Positions 30,531 through 41,770 of a DNA stretch of 64,000 nt are shown here, in pieces. Origin of the DNA: Exophiala sp. HKRS030 (lineage: Eukaryota > Ascomycota > Eurotiomycetes > Chaetothyriales > Herpotrichiellaceae); the NCBI GenBank assembly GCA_023897205.1, contig JAHWDD010000005.1, positions 1 to 64,000 on the forward strand, written 5' to 3'. Positions within the stretch are counted from its first letter, which is position 1, and each line of letters begins with the position of its first letter. The notes under the pieces were generated by a model, which saw nothing but the letters and a program-made list of their open reading frames with translations, ran no database searches and was not told the origin of the DNA. The translations under genes were made by a program, and so were the position numbers.

Positions 30531-31564
30531 ATGATAAAGATGGCCACCGAGATCAACATTGCGCCGGATGTGGACGATGACTCGGCCCTGGGAGAGGATT
30601 TAATCTCAGAGACCGGAACCCTTTCATCCAGCGTCTACCAATATCCCATCGAGCATGGTCGAAGATACCATGCATATGCTGACGGTACCTATCTATATCC
30701 CAATGACGATGTCGAACAGGACAGACTGGATTTGCAACATCAACTCTTCCTCTGGCTACTGGATGGCCAATTCTACCTCGCTCCTATCGAGGATCCGAAG
30801 AACATCCTTGACCTGGGAACCGGAACGGGAATTTGGTCACTGAATGTTGCCGATTCGCAGCCGGAGGCGCAAGTACTGGGGATCGATCTGAGCCCGATTC
30901 AACCAAGCTTAGTCGCGCCCAATTGCTCTTTCGAAGTATTCAACTATGAAGATGTATGGCCATTCCAGCGCAAGTTTGACCTCATCGTTGGCCGGATGCT
31001 GATAGGGTCCGTCATTTCTCCAGTTCACGTCTTCCAACAAGCGTTTCAGAACTTAGTACCTGGAGGCTGGTTGGAGCTCCAAGATGCATGTCCGCCAACA
31101 TCCGACGATGACTCGATTCCCCAAAATAGTCCATATGCTGAATGGGTCGGCCTATATTGCCAGGCGTTGAAGAAGGGGGGTCGAGATCCCAACCTCGCTG
31201 AGAAATACAAAGACATCCTGCGCGATGTGGGCTTCACTAGCATCATCGAAAGAAAGTACAAGGTGCCCCAGAATACATGGCCGAAAGACCCGTCATATAA
31301 ACGCCTTGGGCAGCTTAACCAAGTGAACATCTCAGAGGGTCTTGAAGGTTTCTCCATGCGATTGTTTACGAGCTTCCTCGACTGGTCTCCGGATGAAGTG
31401 CGAATTTTGTTGGCGAGGGTGAGGAAAGATGTCGAAAATAGACGCATTCATGCCTACTGGCCAGTGTGAGTTGACTCCTATACCTCCTCTCCTCCTGCTA
31501 AACTCTCATTAGCCGCGTCGTCTATGGTCGAAAGCCGGAGGTAGCCTCGAGTAGCGCACAGTAG
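30531..31564 (+). CDS. LaeA-like SAM-dependent methyltransferase
   Basis: Exons 30531-31465 and 31513-31564, with a 47-bp intron (GTGAGT, GCTAAAC, TTAG). The join gives YWPVRVVYGRKPEVASS and 328 residues. A second ATG at 30540 (MATEIN) has the better context. The Rossmann motif I is ILDLGTGTGIW at residues 92-102, followed by VLGIDLSPIQPS (acidic residue binding the ribose) and FDLIVGRML, GGWLELQD. The N-terminal block with YHAYADGTYLYPNDDVEQDR and the C-terminal YWPVRVVYGRKP are typical of the fungal LaeA/TAM-type methyltransferases. Substrate unknown. Intact. Confidence 0.9.
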
Positions 31565-32123
31565 AGAGAATGTGAAAAGGGGGCGCTGGTGCAAGCCAGG
31601 ACTTGACAGTGCTTGGTTGGATTGTTCTCCAAGACGTCAATTCTCTTATATTGATGATCGCTAGTTCTGGACTAGATCAGAAGTCTTTGCCCTGCAAAAA
31701 GGCAGAACCCTCAATAATCGATCTCATTGCACCGCCCTTTGGGCCAAAGCTTGCCTGCAACATGATTTGTCCTTAACCAATCGCATTCGAAATAAATGAC
31801 CATTCGCTGCGAGTGTAGCACCAACCCAGCGTGCCTTTCTTGGCGGTCACCTATTGTACACGATGAGCAATAAACTCTCAGAGATCTACTGGAGAAATCC
31901 AGTGAGGTTCGAATTCCCCATCTCGGTCAAGTCTACATTCCTTGATCCTTTGAGCAGTCTTCAAAATTAATACAATAGACATATCCTTTGCTAGAGTTGA
32001 CAGTCGAAGCAAACCCAGCTTTAAACTGCTATAAAGGTCTCAACATCCTCCCTTTCTTAGTCCTTTAACGATGTCCGCTACCTCTGGCACTAGTTCATAT
32101 CTCAATAACGCCTTCTTTCTACG
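31565..32123. other. intergenic with TATA for small gene
   Basis: No coding sequence seen up to 32070. A TATAAA-like element (gctataaaggtc) near 32030 probably serves the small gene that follows. Confidence 0.4.
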
Positions 32124-32404
32124 ATGGAGTTTCTTCTCCACAATGTCGACAGAGTTCGGACATGGCTCTACGCAAAACCAGTTTCTCCGGAGCAGAGACA
32201 ACTCGTTCTTAACATTACTAAGCCCGAAGATCAGGGCCTTATCATCAAGCTGATGGATGAACCTTGGAACCTTACTCTGAAAGACAAGGAAAAGATGGCT
32301 ACGATTCTCAGTGACAACCATCGCAAATTATTCCAGCCAAAGGTGAGCACCCGTCGTTTATTTTTATTATCCATCGTGCTGAACGTCTCTAGAACCAAAA
32401 ATAA
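32124..32404 (+). CDS. small spliced protein, unknown
   Basis: Exons 32124-32342 and 32393-32404, with a 50-bp intron (GTGAGC donor, CTGAAC branch, CTCTAG acceptor). The product has 76 residues and ends LFQPKNQK. Sequence such as LVLNITKPEDQGLIIKLMDE and LTLKDKEKMATILSDNHRK is charged and helical. A different ATG at 32071 opens another frame of 60 codons with poorer composition. No homologue recognised. Confidence 0.4.
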
Positions 32405-32563
32405 GGTTCTCTCCACAGTATGGAAGAAGGATCAGTCAATAGCTATTGTGAGGAGCTTACCAGCATGTCTGCCAATTAAATCCTATCTACACTGTATTCC
32501 TCGACCCTCTAAACCAATAAAAGGACGCTCGTTATGGCCTCGGCCTCAGTACTCTAGACCCTT

Positions 32564-33620
32564 TCACATTACATCTGCAAACCACCGATGTGATAAAGCT
32601 TCGAGCGCAGTGATTCGCCTCTTCGGGTCAATATTCGTCATCTTTCCGACTAGGTCCTTGAATTCTGGGTCGATGCCTTTCCACAGAGCGAACGGCGCTC
32701 TGGGATGCTCTTGTATTGAAGCCCTCTGCGATCACAGTGAATATTTGGGCCCAAGGGCTGTCTCCTAGATGATGGAGGAGACCGCCAAAACTCTCCAGAT
32801 CAGAGAAATGGGAAAGCTGTCGTTCGAGAACGATGGCCAGTTTGTCCTCACCTTCCTTGAGTTCTTCGTCAGTAACAGCGAATATGACATTTTTCGTCAG
32901 GGCATAGATTGCACTATATTCCAGCAAGTTAGCAACGGAAGGATTTTGGTCGCACAAAACTTACAACAACCCCAAACGAGAAGATATCTGATGGCTTGTG
33001 AACGTGACCAGATGCATGGGCCTCGGGACTTCGCCACATCCAATTCCCAACCTGCCTTCCAACGATGGCGCTATGGTCCGGAACATATGCAGCGTCTTCG
33101 ATGTCGGCAATCAGGACCTGACGAACAGTAGTATTGCCATCCGCCGTGTCCCAATCCACCATGATGTTATTTGCCTTTATATCTGTATGCACGATACCTT
33201 TCTCGTGCAAGGCTGCAATGCCTCTGAGAGAGTCCCTCAATATTCGTTTTGTCAGGAGTAGTGGCACGTCTTTCTGGACGAAGGAAAGTAGATGGTCCTT
33301 GAAGTATTTCGTAGGCAAACATGGATTGGTCAGGAATTGTATCATCTGCCACACGGATGTAGGGAGACTGGCGAAGATCGTTGAACATGGCCTGAAAATA
33401 CTTAAAGTCGTTCTTTGACACACTCTTTAACACGTATTGCTGGCTACCGGCTGTATAGACCAGAAGTTAGTAGATTGTCGAGCTTTTGATGCTGAGTAGA
33501 TCAATGAAGCAAGATACACGAGTCCAAGTGGTCCTGGTTTCTCTTGTAGAATGCGTTCAACGACATATCGACAGCCCGTGTGATTGTAGCCATGATGGAC
33601 GGCTGAGAGTGGCGAGTTGT
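32564..33620 (-). pseudogene. decayed copy of atypical fungal kinase
   Basis: Mirror-image partner of the kinase at 34232. In order it reads GCRYVVERILQEKPGPLGLVY, YVLKSVSKNDFKYFQ, YFKDHLLSFVQKD, IVHTDIKANNIMVDW, DIEDAAYVPDHSA, GNWMWRSPEAH, SDIFSFGVV, IYALTKNVIF, ERQLSHFSDLESFGGLL and finally GIDPEFKDLVGKMTN, DPKRRITALEAL, HRWFADV. The blocks lie in different frames. There is an extra A before YFKDH near 33315, a shift at the intron joining GVV to IYAL, and another near 32690 before LWKGIDPEF. The first donor site is also lost. At least three lesions, so it is dead. Confidence 0.8.
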
Positions 33621-34231
33621 CGCGTGGGAGATGGGGTTACGAGGTAGTGAGACTTCGCGCACACATGCATGTCAGAAAGGTACCCGGTTCCAAGAATGGG
33701 CACGCGTCTTTCATATACCGAGCAGGGGCGTAACGACTGGCGGAGAGTGTAAGAAACGGGGACTTTACGCAAGTGTCGGCCCAAGCTCCTTTCCATCCAA
33801 TCAGAGATGAGTTTTGCCTAATTAGCGCGTGCCAACACGGCGGCTTGGTCTGCAACATTATTTGATTGGAGCCTAAAGTCCAGATATTAGTTCCCGTCAG
33901 GGGTGCACTCACAGAGGATAGTGCTTCAAGCACGTCCGGCTCTGAAGTGCATTCGGACTTAGGCTTACATATTGCCCAACATTAAGGATCCTATCTCTAA
34001 AATCGAAACTAGGTTTCGACTTTGACATGTTCCGCCGAGCGAATAAGCAGATTTCTAGCCGACCGGATATAAGATACTTCCCCCCACTTTCTCAGGATCA
34101 GACTCTGCGTATCCCCATGCCAGAAGATATCGGCAAACATACCTATCCTGGAATGACAGTTGGCCCGCGAGACCCTTAGTTGCTAGCGAACCACCTATCG
34201 AAAGACTATCATCGTCGCCTTCGCCGCCGCC
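33621..34231. other. spacer between inverted kinase copies
   Basis: Divergent spacer between the two head-to-head kinase copies. No gene seen; short minus-strand frames are chance. Confidence 0.4.
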
Positions 34232-35413
34232 ATGCTTTTGGCCCGGGCTTCGAAGCCAAAATTCGTCAGAATGTCCTCGACGCTAGTGGGTCATTCCGGC
34301 CGTGTTTATATCCGGGATAAGATTCTCCAAGCCCATCCAAAAAACCCAGGGCTTAACGTCTATCTGGCACGGTAAGCTCTAAGCTTTCATTCCCCTGACC
34401 CTTCAAATTTGGCCATAATTGTGACTGACCGGGTGGTAAATGAATTAGTTGGCAGGACAAGCCCTTTGTTTTGAAATCCGTCTCACAGTCGATATTCGAG
34501 CTCTCTCAGGAGCTTGAGCACGAGTTTGGAGACAGTCTTCGCCTTCGAACGCATATCGACTATAATGAAGAGGAACGTGTTCTCGTCTACGAGTACTTCA
34601 AGGATAATTCACTTTCTTTTGTGAAGAATAACCCAGACCTTCCAATCAAAGCAAGAAAATTCATTCTCCGAGAACTTGGACTGGGATTGAGGGATCTTCA
34701 CACCAAGCACTGGATACATTTAGGTACGTTGCGTTGAAGCCCATGGCGTTGCTCTCCATAAGCTTGAACTAATTAAAACATTCTTTAGATATAAAGCCTG
34801 ACAACGTTATGCTTAATTGGAAGCAAGATGAGAACGGCCGGTTTAGGATAGAGCGAGTTGTCTTGAGTGACCTGGACTGCGCTTTAAAATTGAAAGGCGA
34901 AAAGCTCCTCGATCATCGAATAGGAAATGTTATGTGGCGTAGTCCCGAAGGACAGGTGGGGAAGGGAGTCGGTAAACCCTCCGAGATGTTTTCTTTTGGG
35001 CTCGTGGTGAGTGAGCTTTCATCTGATAAGAACGTACTTGCTAAGCATTGCTTTAGTGCCTTTACACAATCACAGGTGTGGAAACACTACACCCAGACTT
35101 TGAGCAGCTTAGGAAAGAAGGAACCGAGCCTGAACAGGTAATTTTATATAAACTGCTGTCGATGTTCGGGCCACTTCCGCCTGGCCTTATCACCCATATC
35201 AACGACGAGTATTGGGGCGAATTATTGACGGCATTATCGCAGGTGGTAGCGGAGGAAGATCCAAGTGGGCGCTTCGAGCTGTGGGAGGAGAGCACATTTC
35301 CAAATCTCGACTCCGAGGCAAAGAGGGTGATATCGAGGATGACGAATCTCGATCCGAAGAAGAGAGCTACGATAGATCAAATGCTTGAGGACCCTTGGTG
35401 GAAATGGGTTTGA
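34232..35413 (+). CDS. atypical fungal protein kinase
   Basis: Four exons, 34232-34371, 34449-34723, 34789-35006 and 35057-35413, with introns of 77, 65 and 50 bp, all GT-AG and in frame, giving 329 residues. The N lobe is short with no glycine-rich loop (GHSGRVYIRDKIL), but the lysine strand FVLKSVS and hinge VLVYEYFKDNSLSF are present. The catalytic loop is IHLDIKPDNVML (His-Leu-Asp in place of His-Arg-Asp) and the DFG position is DLD. GNVMWRSPEGQ and SEMFSFGLV follow. The catalytic Asp, Asn and metal Asp survive, so activity is possible. Its inverted sister at 32564 is broken. I cannot assign a substrate. Confidence 0.8.
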
Positions 35414-35897
35414 AGGACAGGGAATTCCTGTACGAGTCATGCCGCCCATGTGGAGTCGCTTTTGATGGCTGTAGGACCAGTCATTTATCGCATAGCTGTT
35501 GAGGCGCTTTTAACTGCATTAAGCCACGCCATTATGAGAAGGGTAGTAGGGCACCATGTCTCCCATCAGGAGCTCATCTAACCCTGAACGCTCTCGGAGG
35601 AAGTTTCGGCGATAGATGTAGACATCATCTAGTGACGAATCTCAAGCTGTTTCAGAGAAGATCTGCTAAGCGCCAGCTTCCCAGTAGCTCGTTTTAATCT
35701 CGGCCTTCGAATGGTCATCACAACAATCCCAGCAGCGACGCGCCGGGGTCTGGCACCCCCAAAGCGCTGTATATACTATAATTGAAGCCATTTGTAGCCC
35801 GAAAATCGGCTGTATCAAACGATTAAAAGACTACATACCAGCCCAAGAGAACTAAAGCCCACCGCTTCTTTGCACAATAATCCATCGTCCACATAAG
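35414..35897. other. intergenic with possible TATA
   Basis: No gene seen. A TATATACTATAA stretch near 35770 may be the TATA region of the small gene at 35898. Confidence 0.4.
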
Positions 35898-36247
35898 ATG
35901 TCAAACCAAATCATCAACAGCGCCTTGATTAAGAACATCACCAATGGCGGCAGGACCATTACTCTCAAGTATGCGACTAAAACCGATACATGGACCCGTC
36001 CCATGCTGGGGCAAAGCGTGAAGGACGATTTCAGCAAAGCTATGGAGAAGGCTGATGTACCTGCGAAAGCTACCACTGCTATCTTGGCGTAAGTAATATA
36101 TTCTTCTATCGACGGCCGAGCGGATCGAATACTGACAAGCTTAGGGAAAAGGAACACCCAAGCCAAAATGACAGCAAGGATCACTTCACCACCGTCTATC
36201 AGGACGCGAACGGTAATCACATTTCGACCAAACACGTCTATCCTTAA
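35898..36247 (+). CDS. small spliced protein, unknown
   Basis: Exons 35898-36088 and 36145-36247, with a 56-bp intron (GTAAGT donor, CTGAC branch, CTTAG acceptor), giving 97 residues. Starts MSNQIINSALIKNITNGGRT with a beta-like segment, then a helical KDDFSKAMEKADVPAKATTA, and ends with a polar tail. No signal peptide or cysteines. The clean splice signals make a real gene likely. No family recognised. Confidence 0.55.
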
Positions 36248-37025
36248 GTCCCCCTACCGACATATAGTAGGCTGCAGAGCGACTGGAAGCAACGGGGAGT
36301 TGGAAATGGTATACTCTTTATGTTGGGAGGTGGGTGATCAAGTAGGCTACCCTTGCATTATTTTCTGTTAAAGGACCTACCAGACATGCCCCGACAACGT
36401 TGTAGGCATCCATGATGTCATTCATAGTCCATCAGTATTGTTTCAGCCAAAAGGGGGTTGTGGATGAAGTTAAATTCTCGATAACCATGACTCCCGCACC
36501 AATACTATTGTATTGGAGTAGTAACAGGTAGCATCACATTTCGAATTTGCTCGCATGCACAATCTCGTTTCACAATATTGTATCTTTCTCAATGCACTCA
36601 ATTCAGTATTGCTACATACCATTGGTGTTTTTTCACTTCCCCCGGTTAGAAGTCAGGACATCCTCCTCACCCTGAGAGTGTCCAATCTGCGTTCCATGCA
36701 CCATGAAATCGAGAGACTGGCTGAAACGGTGTGATAGAAGAATCATCAACCGGCCTATCCATCCCTTCGGACTTCCTAAATGCATCTGCATCTAGCCCAA
36801 GCGTGAACAAGAATGTCCATCGGGAGTCATGAAGAGACGATGGCATTGTCGTGATCCAGAAGAAATATAGCCAGTATTGAGGGTCAAACAGACTCCGTCT
36901 TTGGTCCTGGAGTCGAACATATTTTGTGGCGCGTGAAATATCACCGTTTCAGTGTGAGTCACCTTATCTGTTCGCTTTGCTGTTTTAGTAATTGAACAAG
37001 CTCTTTTTGCTGATCCTCAGAGTCT
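36248..37025. other. AT-rich intergenic region
   Basis: No coding sequence seen. It contains a short hairpin (caatac-tatt-gtattg near 36505) and similar CAATATTG words but no clear element. Confidence 0.4.
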
Positions 37026-38640
37026 TTACGTTGTTGTTCCAATTGTGCCGTTAACAATTTCCCTCTGTTGTTCTGACTCTTGTTTCTGTTGTTCCAATTG
37101 TGCCATTGAATCTTGCCTCTGCTGTTCCAACTGCCTTTGCAGACTTTGAATCATAGTCCGTAACTCTGGATTCAAGCCTCCAGCTCTACGGGGCTTTCGT
37201 AAGCTTTCATCCTGAGATTCAGGTGCGCTCGTATCGTCCTGCGAACTCAGGAAACTGACGTCGTCAAAACTGGTACTTGGTTCAAGTCTCTGCGAATCCG
37301 GGTCTGGAAGCTGATCAATAACAGTCTTGAGCCGTTCGAGCAGAGGTAACGCGAAATATTGACAAACGTTGAGTGTAAATTGATAACATTTCCATCTTTC
37401 TTTTCCCTTTTCATCACCAAAATTGAGCTCCTTGATCCTATCGCACCAGTAAGTCGTGTTGTCACCATTGATTTCAGGATAATGGGCACAGATGCGTGCA
37501 CTGTTGTCGTCGTGGGAAATTGAAAAACCCAGGGCCCTCCTGTGCACTTCTGATGAACGATTCGCTTTCCGATAAATGTCCACAATGCCTCGAAGCGCGA
37601 TGGTCATGCTGTGAGTGTTTGGTCGATCGGCCAAATCGAGTCCTTGTTTGCCACACTTGACTTCGCTGGTAAGGAAGGGAAAATAGATCTCTTCGCGTGC
37701 GGTAGTAAGACTTCTCGGTGGGTTCGATATTGAGTTTCCTCCGTTGTATCTCTGTGAAGTTGGACCACTTGAATCCATATGTGTGGTCCGGCTGCGGACG
37801 TGGTCCATAGAAAGGGATCGCTTTGACCCAGAGGTCATTGTGACCTTCGATGAGACCATCAAATTCTTCTCGGCCACTAAGATAGAGGTTCTCGGCCGAT
37901 GGTACAATGAGAGGATGTAGGTCGAGATAGACTCGGGCCTCAGATCGTCCTCGTAAGAGTGAGTGGAATTTTTCGAATCGCTCATCATCGAACAATGAAT
38001 CGCTAGGTTTTGGCTGGCTTGTAAGGAGAAGTTTCTCGCATAGGATCTTGTCTTCATCAACGAGCCCTATCTTCGATGGCCGCATGAAACTGCCCTTGGC
38101 CTCCAACACCACAGGATAGTTTACATCTCGATATGCAGAGTATTTCTTATCTCTTGAAACTGTGGGCTCGGTGCCGTCGCACGATTGTGATGGCCTCCGA
38201 CCCAGAGAGTCGGACGATCGAGATCTTTTCGAGGGTGGCTGGTTCATGATGTCGAGTCTGTCCAAGTTGTCGCTGGCCGGTAGCTCCACTTCTCGATGGA
38301 CGAAACGTCCTCTGCAGGTTCTGAGAGTAGCCGATCTTTCTTGGTTGATTGGGCATCGGATTCGTGGAAGTCAAGCGGCCTTGTCTTTCGTTTTCGCGCC
38401 AAAGAGTCAACTTGAGATGACTCTATATGATCCTGAATAACTCGATTAGAATTTCCTACACAGATGTGATATTTCCCTGTACTTACACAGCAAGCTTTGG
38501 TCAGCGAAGGTGACGGAAGCTGGTGGTGCCGTTCAGTAAAGCTATGTTCCTGTTTCTTCCACAAGGCTAGACGGAAATGCGAGCCGCTGTTCGGAAAGGC
38601 AGCGAGCCTTTTGAGGACGTCCAGAATCGTCGTCAAACGT
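37026..38640 (-). pseudogene. PD-(D/E)XK-like gene, broken second copy
   Basis: Paralogue of 23513-25202. From the top: an exon reading LTTILDVLKRLAAFPNSGSH; an intron (GTAAGT...ATTCAG, near 38438-38490); DSLARKRKTRPLDFHES and EDVSSIEKWS; a frame change near 38245; MNQPPSKRSRSSDSLGRRPS; PSAENLYLSGREEFDGLIEG; RPQPDHTYGF (PD strand); a second frame change near 37700; IYFPFLTSEVKCG (E-x-K strand); and ADRPNTHSMTIALRGIVD. The C terminus is a Gln-rich coiled coil absent from the other copy. Two frameshifts make it a probable pseudogene, unless the sequence is in error. A possible further 5' exon lies near 38700-38760. Confidence 0.75.
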
Positions 38641-38769
38641 GTTGCGTCGTTTGTCTAAGTAGAGTCAGTCAATCAAACTAAACAGTAGTAGTATCGCTAG
38701 GCTCACTGTTGAACCAGCCCCGGTCGTGATTCCCCTTGTTCGTAGCCAAACTCCCTAAGGCTTGCATTT

Positions 38770-39759
38770 GGTATTAGCGAGCAAGTTCAACTTAATTAAG
38801 TCAGAAGGGATACAGATATGTTTTAATGTTCTGATAGTGAAAACTTGATTTTACAAACCTGCGAAGGAATTGAGACGCTAGGCTGCCGCAGCCAAGAAGA
38901 CGCGTCCTACAACCATCAGCATCGTATGTGATGTCACATGTTACCTACGGGGCGCTAAGTTACGATTCAACAGGCGTTTCCACCCTGCATCATGAATCCC
39001 GCACAGGACTTCCCGAAGACACCAATCCAAGGTCGCCAATGACATTCCTGCTGGTAGATCAAAATCTAGACGCAGAGTGGATGGTGGCAGACAGGGATGG
39101 ATAAATCATTTACAGGGATAAACAGAGAGGTTCTAGCGCCTGTTAGCCTTTTCGACCAGGGATGTCAGCTTTGGGCAGGAATAGTTCATGCACGGAGCTT
39201 TTTCGGGTCCAAACACTCTCGGGTTGCTCAATCACGTGGCGGCCCACCAAACTTTGCGAGAGCAGACATAATTCCTCGACCTAATAGAGTGAGATGATAC
39301 GGTTCGGCACAAGCACCGTAAGCGATATCCTAAATGCACTTTTCGCCGAAGTTAGGATGGGGTATCAAAATCTTGCGGCGGACTGATTTGCAGCCCATTT
39401 TGGTTAGGTACAACCCTATTGCTGCGATTTTGCTGCCTGAACCGTAAAATCCCCAATGAAATGAAAAAGGTAATTTAGTCATGTGCAACCGCGGGGCACA
39501 CGCCACATCTAGGAAAAACACGCCTATACATCATCATAGCCCTCACTTATTGTTTCTCTCTTAATTCACTACCATCAATATTTGCCGCACTTGTCGACCT
39601 TTAAACCCATAAACTCTTCCCCGAGATTCTACGCACAAACCTTCTTTCGGAGCCCGCAACAGTCTTGCCTTACGGCTAAATCATCCTCTCACGCTGCTCA
39701 CCCTTTTGGATTACAAGAACGTGGGCTCGGGCTAGGGACTACAGATCATCTGGTCAATC
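38770..39759. other. intergenic, no gene seen
   Basis: Nearly 1 kb with only short chance frames. The right end should hold the promoter of the gene at 39760. Confidence 0.4.
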
Positions 39760-40174
39760 ATGGCCGTGGAAGATTATATTACGCTGTCAGAAGATGCGAT
39801 AGATGACGACAACAAACTCATGGATGCTGCAAAACAGGTGCGAATTTTCGAGATTTGGATGTGATGTGTCGGAGCTAACTTATGGCCTTCTCTAGTTTGG
39901 AAACAACTTCGACGAATCCCAAGTTAATATTGATAAAGACTGGAAGTACTATTATACTGAGATGGTGCCAAAGTCCCCCAAAAAGCGGCTGGTAGTCTTC
40001 AGGCCTAAGCTTCCTAGCCGAATCCTAGGCTGTGTACGGGTACGAGATGCGCAAGATCAGAAGAAGAAAGTCTGGGATGTTCACAATTGCGGTGGAATAT
40101 ATATGGGCCTTGTACCAGAAGAATGTCCCTTTGAAGCCATGGTGGTAGAGATCAGACTCATCACCCCAAGGTAG
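39760..40174 (+). CDS. hypothetical protein; coding continues past TAG
   Basis: Exons 39760-39837 and 39896-40174, with a 58-bp intron (GTGCGA donor, GCTAAC branch, TCTAG acceptor), phase 0, giving 118 residues. The product reads MAVEDYITLSEDAIDDDNKL, then a beta-rich domain (KRLVVFRPKLPSRILGCVRV, CGGIYMGLVPEECPFEAMVV). After the TAG at 40172-40174 the same frame stays open for 36 codons with natural sequence (IYIWFADQNHDQDRWHKVVA), so the TAG may be a recent nonsense change or a readthrough site. The end overlaps the convergent gene on the other strand. No family recognised. Confidence 0.55.
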
Positions 40175-41180
40175 ATTTATATATGGTTTGCAGACCAAAA
40201 TCATGACCAAGATCGATGGCATAAGGTCGTGGCATGGAAAGAGCGAGGGATGCCACACGGTCTTCGGCTGGGATTGTTAAGATAATGGTATGTGGTTCTT
40301 GCGCTGCCCATTCAGGATGGAGCTCCCATATTACTGTAAACACTTCAGGAGGAACAAGGAACGCTGTTTCGATCATAGGTTGTCCTGGCTTGAGTTAGAT
40401 TAACCATTTGGACGCGCAAGTGTTTTGCCTCACCATTAACTTCAAGAGCTCTGCCTCGCTCGAAACTTGGCTGCGGATCAATCCTCAGAGGTTCGTCCAG
40501 TCGTCTGCGTTTCGGTCGAGATGAATTCTCAATGGCTGACATCCCATTAGCGTTCAGTTGACCGACAACACTGTATAAACCTCACCTTTCAAAAACTCTT
40601 CAAACTCCTTTGACTGCCGTAGTCCTTCTTGAGTTGCTAACGCACGCAACATCCGTAAGATCTCAGGCGACCAAACCTGAATTCCGTCGGGCGCAACATG
40701 ATTGATGAGGAGGTCAAAGTGTTCGTTGGACATGGCACCTCCCGCCCAAGTCACAGGCGGGAATGACGCCGCTAATGTTACAATTCCGTCCGGGTCTAGG
40801 CCACGGATTCGCTCACATCTATCGCGGGTTACTGACTTCCTCGCTTTGGTTTGTCGTCTGTCAAAGTTTGAATCACTGGGTCCTTGAAAGAAGAGGATGA
40901 TGTTGCGTCGGAAGGTTGTGGGATTGTTTAACTTGCCGCTTGCGATAAGATCCTCGCTGCATGATTGAATTATTGAGAGATATTCGCGTTCCCGTTCAGC
41001 TTTGGCTGCTTGGGCTTTTCGAAGAGAGCCTAGGATACCCCCAGTAACCCTAATAAGACGCGAGCACAAATCTTTGAGAGTGTCCTGTTCATGGATGTTC
41101 GAATTGTCAAGTTTGTCAGCTATCTTCTCCACCTTCTCTGTAAGGCTGTTGAGCTGTGTTATGAAGGGACCAGCAGACAT
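40161..41180 (-). CDS. hypothetical protein with N-terminal coiled coil
   Basis: Three exons, 41180-40586, 40535-40434 and 40384-40161, with introns of 50 and 49 bp (both GTGAGG donors, acceptors TGTCAG and AGCCAG), phase 1 at both joins, giving 306 residues. Starts MSAGPFITQLNSLTEKVEKI with a coiled coil to about residue 75. A folded middle follows (RGLDPDGIVTLAASFPPVTW, PEILRMLRALATQEGL), then a basic NLS-like PKRRRLDEP and a C-terminal domain (FLVPPEVFTVIWELHPEW). No family recognised. Its last exon runs antisense to the tail of the 39760 gene. Confidence 0.6.
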
Positions 41181-41770
41181 GATGAGAGAGAAGAATATAG
41201 CGGGTGAAATGTTGGATTTGCTGAATCCTGTTCTTATGCCTTCTCGGGCGCCCAAATTTAGGCTTTGGAACTTATGGCTGGCCTGACTTGGGCGCCCAGG
41301 GTCTAAAGACTTCTTCGCCTGGTTTTATTCCTTGGCCCAGCCTCTGATCCAACTTGGGCGCTGCTGCATTCTGCAATCTCTGCCCACACCTGGCAACGAG
41401 CTATTCGAGCTTTCATTGGTCCAGATGCATCATCTTTCGGCAATCTTCTTGTCCCGACTGTGCGAGCTAAGGATACACCAGCGTGAGCATACTGCAGAAC
41501 ATCAAAAGTGGATCGGTCAACAACGAAATCCACTGCTAGTACAGGTCCAATGTGTTCAGTTTCACTGTACAGACTCACTAGATCGTGTACCGATAAGGGA
41601 GAAGTACGTAGCCCAGAGAGTGGGTGATCACGGCTGCTGCGTAGATATGGCATTGATGGGTATAAAAAGGCGAGGTGATCCAGAGGCAAATGCTATCGAC
41701 ATAATTCTGGGTTTCGTTCCTTCATCGACTCCTCCCGATCCAAAATTTATAATTGAAGGAAAGAACAACA
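41181..41770. other. intergenic, promoter side of AAA gene
   Basis: Only overlapping chance frames on both strands. Two copies of cttgggcgc occur at about 41290 and 41350. No gene supported. Confidence 0.4.

Noticed and set aside
31895..31930. GGTTCGAATTCC B-box-like word
   Set aside because: Flanking bases do not form a five-pair T stem and no other tRNA arms are present.
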